A stretch of 64,000 nt of DNA from a virus. The first letter of the stretch is position 1; every line of letters starts with the position of its first letter. Below, one piece after another: positions 14,346-19,376 of this stretch. Below the pieces are notes generated by a model, which was not told where the DNA came from, ran no database searches, and was given only the letters and a program-made list of their open reading frames with translations. The DNA lies in IMG/VR virus record IMGVR_UViG_3300035670_000018, positions 103,364 through 167,363 of that record, one strand, 5' to 3'. Both the position numbers and the translations under genes were made by a program.

Positions 14346-14431
14346 ACTACCTTATCCAAGTGGTTGAAGGAAGGCGGCCGATAACCGTCTGGCGAAAGCC
14401 CGCGTTTGTTCGAATCAAACAGGTAGTACCA
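14346..14431 (+). tRNA. tRNA-Ile(GAT), class II body, C33
   Basis: Acceptor ACTACCT/AGGTAGT, anticodon arm GGCGG-CCGATAA-CCGTC, T-arm GTTTG-TTCGAAT-CAAAC, A73-CCA. Two oddities: position 33 is C instead of the near-universal T, and a long variable arm (GGC-GAAA-GCC) is present, unlike normal isoleucine tRNAs. Confidence 0.75.
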
Positions 14432-14434
14432 TTT

Positions 14435-14507
14435 CCTGTGCTTGCAATCTCTCAGTTAAAAGCTGTTGCAAGATTAAGTGTTATGTCTAATATGACATAG
14501 ACACAGG
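14435..14507 (+). ncRNA. Three-helix structured spacer
   Basis: Closing stem CCTGTG (14435-14440) with CACAGG (14502-14507); inside CTTGCAA/TTGCAAG and TATGTC/GACATA. Lies between tRNA-Ile(GAT) and the end of the minus-strand collar gene, so it may separate convergent transcripts. Confidence 0.45.
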
Positions 14508-14509
14508 AT

Positions 14510-14794
14510 CTATTCTCTTGAAGGATAAAGACCTTCAACCACCATATGTGGTACAAGTTCGTCATCATGCCATTCGCGTCTGACTTTCTTGCCATAGTCT
14601 GGTCCAGAATCAACGAATGGTCTTAAGTCTGGTAGTGCGAAAGTGTGAATACCATCGCCACCCCAACGGGTGCCCAGTAGAGAGAACAAAGGTTCATGAT
14701 GTTGAATTTCTAATATCTGCCCGCGACATACCACAGTGTCTCTTGTGTTCCAAGTAAAAGGCAGATAAACAACTTGACTAATATAAGCTTCCAT
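14510..14794 (-). CDS. Phage tail collar domain protein
   Basis: 94 residues from MEAYI; chosen over an upstream ATG because GGAG sits 6-7 bases before it. Contains LFSLLGTRWGGDGIHTFALP, the signature of the tail collar domain found in tail fibres and microcystin-dependent-protein relatives. Much shorter than complete collar proteins, so possibly a small fibre-tip or decoration protein. Encoded against all surrounding genes, with its own late-type box upstream. Confidence 0.85.
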   Translation of the reverse strand: MEAYISQVVYLPFTWNTRDTVVCRGQILEIQHHEPLFSLLGTRWGGDGIHTFALPDLRPFVDSGPDYGKKVRREWHDDELVPHMVVEGLYPSRE

Positions 14795-14823
14795 GGTATA
14801 CTCCATTATATGAGTTGACATGG

Positions 14824-14830
14824 TATTTAG
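14824..14830 (-). promoter_or_regulatory. Minus-strand late promoter box
   Basis: TATTTAG on the plus strand is CTAAATA on the minus strand, about 30 bases upstream of the collar-gene ATG. A late promoter suits a virion gene. Confidence 0.65.
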
Positions 14831-14834
14831 TTAT

Positions 14835-14908
14835 TGGGAGATCATCTAAAGGTAGGATAGCGGTCTTTGAAACCGCCGATCTTGGTTCGATTCCAAGTCT
14901 CCCAGCCA
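14835..14908 (+). tRNA. tRNA-Gln(TTG)
   Basis: Acceptor TGGGAGA/TCTCCCA, anticodon arm GCGGT-CTTTGAA-ACCGC, T-arm CTTGG-TTCGATT-CCAAG, G73-CCA. Confidence 0.9.
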
Positions 14909-14960
14909 ATTCGTGCTTGCATAGCATATAGTCAATAGATGTAGCCGCACTACAATAGAC

Positions 14961-15044
14961 GGACTGGTTACCGTAGTGGCGAACGGCGCTGACTTTTAAT
15001 CAGCTATGCAAACACCGTGGGTTCGAGTCCCACCCAGTCCTCCA
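14961..15044 (+). tRNA. tRNA-Lys(TTT)
   Basis: Acceptor GGACTGG/CCAGTCC, anticodon arm GCTGA-CTTTTAA-TCAGC, about 12-base variable region, T-arm GTGGG-TTCGAGT-CCCAC, T73-CCA. Shares acceptor and T-arm features with tRNA-Lys(CTT). Confidence 0.88.
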
Positions 15045-15049
15045 ATTAT

Positions 15050-15124
15050 GGCGCATTAGTTTAGTGGTCAGAATACTGGGCTTTCAATCCGGGGAGAAGG
15101 GTTCAATTCCCTTATGCGCTGCCA
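15050..15124 (+). tRNA. tRNA-Glu(TTC)
   Basis: Acceptor GGCGCAT/ATGCGCT, anticodon loop CTTTCAA, T-arm AAGGG-TTCAATT-CCCTT, G73-CCA. Confidence 0.88.
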
Positions 15125-15129
15125 AATAT

Positions 15130-15207
15130 TGCGGGATAGAGCAGTCAGGTCAGCTTGCTAGGTTCATATCCTAGAGGTCGCAGGTTCGAATCCTGCTCCC
15201 GCTTCCA
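15130..15207 (+). tRNA. Initiator-like tRNA-fMet(CAT)
   Basis: Acceptor TGCGGGA/TCCCGCT leaves T1-T72 unpaired, the hallmark of a bacterial initiator. The D-arm region GAGCAGTCAGGTCAGCT resembles fMet. The anticodon arm CTAGG-TTCATAT-CCTAG lacks the three consecutive G-C pairs usual for initiators. T-arm GCAGG-TTCGAAT-CCTGC, T73-CCA. Confidence 0.78.
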
Positions 15208-15208
15208 T

Positions 15209-15283
15209 GCTGCATTAGTCTAGTGGTTAAGACGCAGGTCTGTGAAACCTGTTACGGCGGTTCGATTCCTCCATGCAGTACCA
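15209..15283 (+). tRNA. tRNA-His(GTG)
   Basis: Acceptor GCTGCAT/ATGCAGT, anticodon arm CAGGT-CTGTGAA-ACCTG, T-arm GGCGG-TTCGATT-CCTCC with one mismatch, A73-CCA. The 5' G opposite T72 may serve as the extra histidine G. Confidence 0.87.
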
Positions 15284-15288
15284 TTTAT

Positions 15289-15362
15289 TGCCCGGTCGTC
15301 TAACGGTAGGACGCCAGATTCTGACTCTGGCTATCGTGGTTCGAATCCATGCTGGGCAGCCA
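15289..15362 (+). tRNA. tRNA-Gln(CTG)
   Basis: Acceptor TGCCCGG/CTGGGCA, anticodon arm CCAGA-TTCTGAC-TCTGG, canonical T-loop TTCGAAT, G73-CCA. Second glutamine isoacceptor. Confidence 0.88.
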
Positions 15363-15366
15363 ATAT

Positions 15367-15441
15367 GGGGTAATGGTGAAATGGGAACACCGTGGTCTGC
15401 AAAACCATTATGAGTAGGTTCGATTCCTACTTACCCCTCCA
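15367..15441 (+). tRNA. tRNA-Cys(GCA)
   Basis: Acceptor GGGGTAA/TTACCCC, anticodon arm GTGGT-CTGCAAA-ACCAT, T-arm GTAGG-TTCGATT-CCTAC, T73-CCA. Confidence 0.9.
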
Positions 15442-15447
15442 AACTAT

Positions 15448-15541
15448 GCATCCGTATCCCCCTTGGCTACGAACCAAGAGTAAGGTAACTGGAGATGGTC
15501 AGAGATGACTAATGCAGGTTCGAATCCTGTCGGATGCTCCA
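15448..15541 (+). tRNA. tRNA-Arg(ACG), D-arm missing
   Basis: Acceptor GCATCCG/CGGATGC, T73-CCA, T-arm GCAGG-TTCGAAT-CCTGT. The anticodon arm CTTGG-CTACGAA-CCAAG follows the acceptor after only seven bases (TATCCCC). About 35 bases then separate it from the T-arm, including GGTAACTGGAG (shared with tRNA-Arg(TCT)) and a GTCA-GAGA-TGAC hairpin. Confidence 0.7.
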
Positions 15542-15557
15542 CTAAAGGAAAACAACA

Positions 15558-15920
15558 ATGAAACTATTAATAGCAGCCTTTGCTGCCCTATTTTTAATGA
15601 CAGCACCCAGTAATGCTACAACAATGGTAGCATCATGGTATGATTGTGTTAAGCCTGGTGAATGTAGTAAACATAAGATTACTGCAAGCGGGCAAAAATT
15701 CAATCCAAATGCTTTAACAGCAGCACACAAGACATTGCCTTTCGGCACAAGACTGAGAGTTACACACAAAGGAAGATCGGTAATAGTAGTAATTAATGAT
15801 AGGGGCCCGTTCATTAGAGGCAGACATTTAGACCTATCAAGAGCAGCAGCAAGAAAGATTGGCTGCGGTGGAGTTTGCACAGTCAAGGTTGAAATCTTAG
15901 GAAAGAAGAAGAAAAGATAG
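15558..15920 (+). CDS. RlpA-like double-psi beta-barrel protein, exported
   Basis: 120 residues. Signal peptide about residues 1-20 (LLIAAFAALFLMTAPSNA). Then an RlpA-type barrel: VASWYD, ASGQKFNPNALTAAHKTLP, FGTRLRV, VVINDRGPF and HLDLSRAAA. RlpA proteins bind or cleave denuded peptidoglycan in the periplasm. The C-terminus is basic (GKKKKR). AAAGGA precedes the ATG. Placed between tRNA genes, far from the lysis genes at 36 kb. Could modify the wall during infection. Confidence 0.85.
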   Translation: MKLLIAAFAALFLMTAPSNATTMVASWYDCVKPGECSKHKITASGQKFNPNALTAAHKTLPFGTRLRVTHKGRSVIVVINDRGPFIRGRHLDLSRAAARKIGCGGVCTVKVEILGKKKKR

Positions 15921-15922
15921 AC

Positions 15923-15951
15923 TTGACAACATGTGGGATTTAGTCTAATAT
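15923..15951 (+). promoter_or_regulatory. Sigma70-type promoter
   Basis: TTGACA (15923-15928), 17 bp, TAATAT (15946-15951). Transcribes the structured leader 15952-16081, tRNA-Ser(TGA) and following genes. Confidence 0.78.
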
Positions 15952-16081
15952 ATACATCGTGGCGGTAAGTAATGCGTTCCGTCATCCCGCAGCTAGAGGT
16001 TTGTGAGTGGACTGTTGACTGGAAACTCTCATTAACACAATAGTGGAGGCCGTAACCACTTTAAGAAATCGGAGCGAAATT
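15952..16081 (+). other. Non-coding structured leader of tRNA-Ser(TGA)
   Basis: 130 bases without an ORF. TTGTG/CACAA encloses an inner GAG/CTC helix, and AGTGG-AGGCCGTAA-CCACT forms a hairpin just before the tRNA. Possibly a processed leader. Confidence 0.4.
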
Positions 16082-16169
16082 GGATAGGTGGCAGAGTGGT
16101 CTATCGCATCGGTCTTGAAAACCGAAGTACCTTCGGGTACCGTAGGTTCGAATCCTACCCTATCCGCCA
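16082..16169 (+). tRNA. tRNA-Ser(TGA)
   Basis: Acceptor GGATAGG/CCTATCC, anticodon arm TCGGT-CTTGAAA-ACCGA, class II variable arm GTACC-TTCG-GGTAC, T-arm GTAGG-TTCGAAT-CCTAC, G73-CCA. Confidence 0.92.
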
Positions 16170-16186
16170 AACAAGAGGAAGATACA

Positions 16187-16333
16187 ATGAGTAAAGATTG
16201 TGGTTGTGGAAGAAGTCCGACTGGTAAGTGTATCGGTTGGCATGGGTTGACAAATGAACAATACTCTGCTAAACTACAAGAATACGAAAAGAAGAACTTG
16301 ACGGAATCAGCTCCTCAGTTGCTTCGTGATTGA
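16187..16333 (+). CDS. Small CxC..C..H protein, CDGSH-like
   Basis: 48 residues from ATG 16187 with GAGGAAGA upstream. CGCGRSPTGKCIGWH resembles the CDGSH iron-sulfur motif (CxC-x2-S...C-x2-x-H) but has one residue fewer between Ser and the third Cys. May bind a 2Fe-2S cluster or zinc. Similar mini-proteins occur in other phages, as far as I recall. Confidence 0.6.
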   Translation: MSKDCGCGRSPTGKCIGWHGLTNEQYSAKLQEYEKKNLTESAPQLLRD

Positions 16334-16339
16334 ATAAAC

Positions 16340-16415
16340 GCTGCCTTGGTATAGCTGGTGCGTACATGCGCCTGAAGAGCGTGGGGACTCTGTTCGATTC
16401 AGAGAGGCAGCACCA
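16340..16415 (+). tRNA. tRNA-Phe(GAA)
   Basis: Acceptor GCTGCCT/AGGCAGC, anticodon arm TGCGC-CTGAAGA-GCGTG, T-arm CTCTG-TTCGATT-CAGAG, A73-CCA. Position 37 is G rather than A. Confidence 0.85.
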
Positions 16416-16429
16416 TTTAGAGAGTTAAT

Positions 16430-16585
16430 ATGAAACTTAAAACTTGGTGGAAACATGCTGTGTTCCATTATGACATTCTAAAGGTGGATGATACTTGTGT
16501 TGATTACCTTAAGATGGTAACATTCTGGCATCCCGAATACAAAGAGTATCAGACAACAGTAAGTCATGTTTCAAACATAGAATAA
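16430..16585 (+). CDS. Small hypothetical protein
   Basis: 51 residues between tRNA-Phe and a homing endonuclease; GAG before the ATG is a weak ribosome site. Aromatic-rich (TWWKHAVFHYDIL). Unknown function. Confidence 0.5.
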   Translation: MKLKTWWKHAVFHYDILKVDDTCVDYLKMVTFWHPEYKEYQTTVSHVSNIE

Positions 16586-16628
16586 TGCGTCTTGGGAGGT
16601 GATGGTCACCTCACCGCTCTCTGAAATA

Positions 16629-16635
16629 CTAAATA
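16629..16635 (+). promoter_or_regulatory. Late box directly at a homing endonuclease start
   Basis: CTAAATA lies only five bases (GTAGT) before the ATG at 16641. A transcript from it would have essentially no leader. An upstream hairpin GAGGTGA-TGG-TCACCTC (16596-16612) precedes it. The same CTAAATAGTAG-N-ATG arrangement occurs at 61924. Confidence 0.55.
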
Positions 16636-16640
16636 GTAGT

Positions 16641-17213
16641 ATGAGATACACCATTTACAAAACGACTAATACAGTCAACGGCAAATACTACATTGGTAAA
16701 CATCAAACCATTGATCCAATGGATAACTATCTGGGTTCAGGTAAGGCTATTGCTAATGCCATAAAACTACACGGTAAAGATTCTTTTGTGAAAGAAGTTC
16801 TGTTTGATTTTGATACAGAAGAGGAAATGAACAGTAAAGAGCGTGAACTTATTACTGAAGATATCGTAAACGATCCGATGTCTTACAATTTAGGTGTCGG
16901 TGGAGAAGGCGGTCCTCACTTCAGTGGAAGAAAACATACAGACGAAACGCGAAAAAAACAGAAAAACGCAAATACAGGTCGTGTCTATGATTACGATAAG
17001 TATAGCGAAGAAAGAAAAAAGACCTTCTTTACTGAAGGCAATGAATACTGGAAGAAAAGAAAAAAGAACTTTCATACGGAAGAGAGCAAACAAAAGATTC
17101 GAGAAAAAAGGTTATTACAACCAACACCGAATTTAGGGCGCAAAATGTCTGAGGAACAAAAAGAAAAGATTCGTCAGACGCTTCTAAAGCGAAACAAGAA
17201 TATGCCTGTGTAG
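16641..17213 (+). CDS. GIY-YIG homing endonuclease
   Basis: 191 residues from ATG 16641. N-terminal RYTIYKTTNTVNGKYYIGKH carries the GIY-YIG core; GSGKAIANAIKLHG and ERELITEDIV continue the domain. NUMOD3-like repeats (FSGRKHTDETRKKQ, LGRKMSEEQKEKIRQT) form the DNA-binding tail. In-frame GTG/ATG at 16599/16602 would add a segment unlike the family. The last nine bases lie inside the next tRNA gene. Confidence 0.9.
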   Translation: MRYTIYKTTNTVNGKYYIGKHQTIDPMDNYLGSGKAIANAIKLHGKDSFVKEVLFDFDTEEEMNSKERELITEDIVNDPMSYNLGVGGEGGPHFSGRKHTDETRKKQKNANTGRVYDYDKYSEERKKTFFTEGNEYWKKRKKNFHTEESKQKIREKRLLQPTPNLGRKMSEEQKEKIRQTLLKRNKNMPV

Positions 17214-17278
17214 TTCATTGATAGAACATGCGTCTCATAAGCGCAATGTAGGTGGTTTGATTCCACCCACAGGCACCA
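17205..17278 (+). tRNA. tRNA-Met or tRNA-Ile2 (CAT)
   Basis: Acceptor GCCTGTG/CACAGGC, D-arm GTTC...GAAC, anticodon arm TGCGT-CTCATAA-GCGCA, T-arm GGTGG-TTTGATT-CCACC, A73-CCA. The 5' end overlaps the stop codon of the homing endonuclease. Third CAT tRNA, so one may be the AUA-reading Ile form. Confidence 0.87.
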
Positions 17279-17502
17279 AATAAATAGAATGCTAACTCCG
17301 ACGGGAGTTGGCCGAGTGCAAGGAAATGACTGCTCACCAGGAGCGGTTAACTTGGCTAGATGGTGTGGTGCCCGTGCGCGACTGACGAGAGTCAGAGGCG
17401 TATCGTCTCCGACCAAGAGAATCTAGGCTGACACGTGGCAGATACAAGGTATCTTGGTCGTGTCTTGTGGGTGTACCCCAGTCCCACCTCACCTTATTAA
17501 AT
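17279..17502 (+). other. Non-coding structured region with late-type box
   Basis: AATAAATA at 17279-17286, then AACTCC-GACG-GGAGTT, CTGAC-GAGA-GTCAG and GATAC-AAG-GTATC hairpins. Contains a Ser-like D-arm string (GGCCGAGTG) but no T-arm, so no tRNA is called. No ORF is supported. Confidence 0.4.
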
Positions 17503-17576
17503 GCGGGTTTGTTGTAGTGGTAGCGAACTACCTTGCCATGGTAGAAGCGCGGGTTCGATTCCCGCATCCCGCTCCA
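17503..17576 (+). tRNA. tRNA-Gly(GCC)
   Basis: Acceptor GCGGGTT/ATCCCGC with one T-T mismatch, anticodon arm CTACC-TTGCCAT-GGTAG, T-arm GCGGG-TTCGATT-CCCGC, T73-CCA. Confidence 0.87.
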
Positions 17577-17591
17577 ATCATAAATACCAAT

Positions 17592-17768
17592 ATGCTAACT
17601 ATTCTATTTGTATTTTTGTTGTTGGGAACAGAAGTTCTTGCTTTCCTTATCATGATAGTGGTGTTAACATATGAAAAGATGTTTCCTAAAGAAGAACAGA
17701 AAAACAATATATTCTATGATGATAAGATGATAAATATTGATGACCAATCAAGGTCAAACACGAGGTAA
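17592..17768 (+). CDS. Small membrane protein
   Basis: 58 residues; one hydrophobic helix (about residues 2-28, LFVFLLLGTEVLAFLIMIVV) and an acidic cytoplasmic tail. CATAAATA (17579-17586) just upstream may be a late promoter. No clear ribosome site. Confidence 0.5.
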   Translation: MLTILFVFLLLGTEVLAFLIMIVVLTYEKMFPKEEQKNNIFYDDKMINIDDQSRSNTR

Positions 17769-17772
17769 GAAT

Positions 17773-17946
17773 ATGTTGAACACAGTTGTTGTTTTGGTTC
17801 TTGTTGCTGTTGTACTATGGGTCGGTTGGACTCTTTGGCAGAACGGCTGGGATGTAAAGAAGGCAGGTGCTGCTCTTGTAGCTGCGGCCGCTGCTGCTTG
17901 GCTCTGGATATCAGATTCGATTACATCTCTAACCGCAGGCATGTAA
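17773..17946 (+). CDS. Small membrane protein
   Basis: 57 residues, GAGGTAAG before the ATG. Two hydrophobic segments (VVVLVLVAVVLWVGW and an Ala-rich one near residues 33-45). Follows another small membrane protein; a holin-like or exclusion role is conceivable but unsupported. Confidence 0.55.
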   Translation: MLNTVVVLVLVAVVLWVGWTLWQNGWDVKKAGAALVAAAAAAWLWISDSITSLTAGM

Positions 17947-18057
17947 TCTAGAAACCGCTCTTGGCCCGTAGCGGTATAGAAGTCTTCTGGGTAAGTCGTG
18001 CAAATGCTAATTCCAAATTATCAGGTTGCAGGACAAGCTAACGGGCTTCCAATTCAA
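17947..18057 (+). other. Non-coding spacer with long-range pairing
   Basis: ACCGCT/AGCGGT hairpin; GGCCCGTAGC can alternatively pair with GCTAACGGGC (18037-18046) with one bulge. No ORF. Precedes tRNA-Val. Confidence 0.35.
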
Positions 18058-18132
18058 GCTTCTTTCGCCAAATGGGAAGGCATCGGTTTTACACACCGAC
18101 ATGACAAGGTTCGATTCCTTGAAGAAGCACCA
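18058..18132 (+). tRNA. tRNA-Val(TAC)
   Basis: Acceptor GCTTCTT/AAGAAGC, D-arm GCC...GGC, anticodon arm TCGGT-TTTACAC-ACCGA, T-arm CAAGG-TTCGATT-CCTTG, A73-CCA. Confidence 0.9.
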
Positions 18133-18137
18133 TTAAT

Positions 18138-18219
18138 GCGAGTATGGTGAAATGGCAGACACACTTGCCTTAGAAGCAAGCGCGAAAGCATGGGGGTTCA
18201 AGTCCCTCTACTCGCACCA
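18138..18219 (+). tRNA. tRNA-Leu(TAG)
   Basis: Acceptor GCGAGTA/TACTCGC, anticodon arm CTTGC-CTTAGAA-GCAAG, variable arm with GC-GAAA-GC, T-loop TTCAAGT, A73-CCA. Unlike the other two leucine tRNAs here, it has a longer variable region. Confidence 0.88.
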
Positions 18220-18225
18220 ATCACT

Positions 18226-18299
18226 GCCTCTATAGTTCAAAGGCAGAACACGGCTTTGGTAAAGCCGAAACACAGGATCGTTACCTGTTAGAGGCACCA
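18226..18299 (+). tRNA. tRNA-Thr(GGT) with exchanged T-loop bases
   Basis: Acceptor GCCTCTA/TAGAGGC, anticodon arm CGGCT-TTGGTAA-AGCCG, A73-CCA. The T-stem ACAGG/CCTGT is intact but the loop is ATCGTTA instead of TTCGATT: T54 is A and A58 is T, as in the tRNA-like gene at 12171. Confidence 0.82.
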
Positions 18300-18314
18300 T
18301 TTAGGAACTTAACA

Positions 18315-18812
18315 ATGATCAGAAAGAATATGGATTTAGACGAAGTTCGTGCATTCATCCAAGCACAATCTCCCGAAACAAAGATTTATCTAGGTGGCGA
18401 CTCTGAACGCTTTCAGTTGAATGGTGTATGGATGGCTGACTACATCAACGTTGTCGTTGTTCATAAGAACGGCAAGAACGGTTGTCGTGTGTTCGGTTCT
18501 GTTGTGCGTGAGCGTGACTATGACCAGCAGAAGGACAAGCCACGTATGCGTCTCATGAATGAAGTAATGAAGACTGCACAGCTTTACCTTGATCTGGAAG
18601 AAGCTATCGGTGAACGTGACTTTGAAATTCATCTGGACATCAATCCTGACTTGAAACACGGCTCATCTTGTGTTATAAATGAAGCTGTTGGTTACATTCG
18701 TGGTATGTGTAATGTGGTACCGCTAGTGAAGCCAAATGCTTGGGCAGCATCTTACTGTGCTGACAGGTACAAGGACGCTATTCAACATATTCCACAAGTG
18801 AAGGTAGGATAA
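18315..18812 (+). CDS. RNase H-like fold protein (YkuK/DUF458 type)
   Basis: 165 residues. IYLGGDSERF gives the first acidic residue; HLDINPDLKHGSSCVINEA gives the second and the conserved NEAVGYIRG; CADRYKD near the end could be the last. The pattern fits the YkuK-like RNase H-fold family, known in bacteria and T4-like phages. Nuclease activity is plausible but undemonstrated. Its place between tRNA genes allows a role in RNA processing (inference). Confidence 0.72.
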   Translation: MIRKNMDLDEVRAFIQAQSPETKIYLGGDSERFQLNGVWMADYINVVVVHKNGKNGCRVFGSVVRERDYDQQKDKPRMRLMNEVMKTAQLYLDLEEAIGERDFEIHLDINPDLKHGSSCVINEAVGYIRGMCNVVPLVKPNAWAASYCADRYKDAIQHIPQVKVG

Positions 18813-18816
18813 AATT

Positions 18817-19266
18817 ATGACTAAGTTTTTTGTTATGTTGGCAGTGATGGCTGCTGCAATCTTTATGCTTGCTACTGGCACTAGAGCAGGAGTTGAACCT
18901 CTTGGTGAGCATGAAGTGATTATTAGGATTGACAAGTCCGATCAGAAGATGTACGTAGAAACGCCTACTGATTATTTTGAGTGGGATGTTTCTACTGGTC
19001 GTAAGGGTTATCGTACTCCTGTTGGCGTGTTTCAGCCCTATCTTTTGAGACCGATGCATTACTCAAGCAAGTATAATAACGCGCCGATGCCTCATTCAAT
19101 TTTCTTTCATGGTGGTTATGCAATTCATGCGACAACAGAAGTAAAGAAGCTTGGTCAACCCGCATCACATGGATGTATTCGTCTTAGCCCTCAGAATGCT
19201 CGTTGGTTGTATCGCATCGTAAACGAGTACGGCAAGTATAATACATATATAGAGATTACAGAATAA
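18817..19266 (+). CDS. L,D-transpeptidase (YkuD domain), exported
   Basis: 149 residues with a signal peptide (about residues 1-24, ending GTRAG). YkuD domain: RTPVGVFQPY, FFHGGYAIHA and catalytic SHGCIRLSP with Cys120. Such enzymes make 3-3 peptidoglycan cross-links or attach proteins to the wall in the periplasm. A phage-encoded copy might strengthen or alter the wall against superinfection or early lysis. Nearly complete relative to single-domain family members. Confidence 0.9.
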   Translation: MTKFFVMLAVMAAAIFMLATGTRAGVEPLGEHEVIIRIDKSDQKMYVETPTDYFEWDVSTGRKGYRTPVGVFQPYLLRPMHYSSKYNNAPMPHSIFFHGGYAIHATTEVKKLGQPASHGCIRLSPQNARWLYRIVNEYGKYNTYIEITE

Positions 19267-19270
19267 TATA

Positions 19271-19361
19271 GGAAGGATGGCCGAGAGGCCGAAGGCACCT
19301 CACTGCTAACGAGGCGTACCCTAATCAGGTACCGTGGGTTCGAATCCCACTCCTTCCGCCA
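19271..19361 (+). tRNA. tRNA-Ser(GCT)
   Basis: Acceptor GGAAGGA/TCCTTCC, anticodon loop CTGCTAA, class II variable arm GGTACC-type (GTACC/GGTAC), T-arm GTGGG-TTCGAAT-CCCAC, G73-CCA. Last tRNA of the array. Confidence 0.92.
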
Positions 19362-19376
19362 AATTATGGATTAGTT

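Noticed and set aside
15982-16170. Minus-strand ORF beginning MADRVGFEPT
   Set aside because: This is the usual antisense artefact of a tRNA T-arm and acceptor (tRNA-Ser TGA); the same applies to the minus-strand ORFs at 11800-12153, 13126-13320 and 17174-17567.
16599-16640. Longer start for the GIY-YIG gene
   Set aside because: The added residues are encoded by a hairpin and the late box, and the family starts at RYTIYKT; the ribosome site is also too close to the alternative starts.
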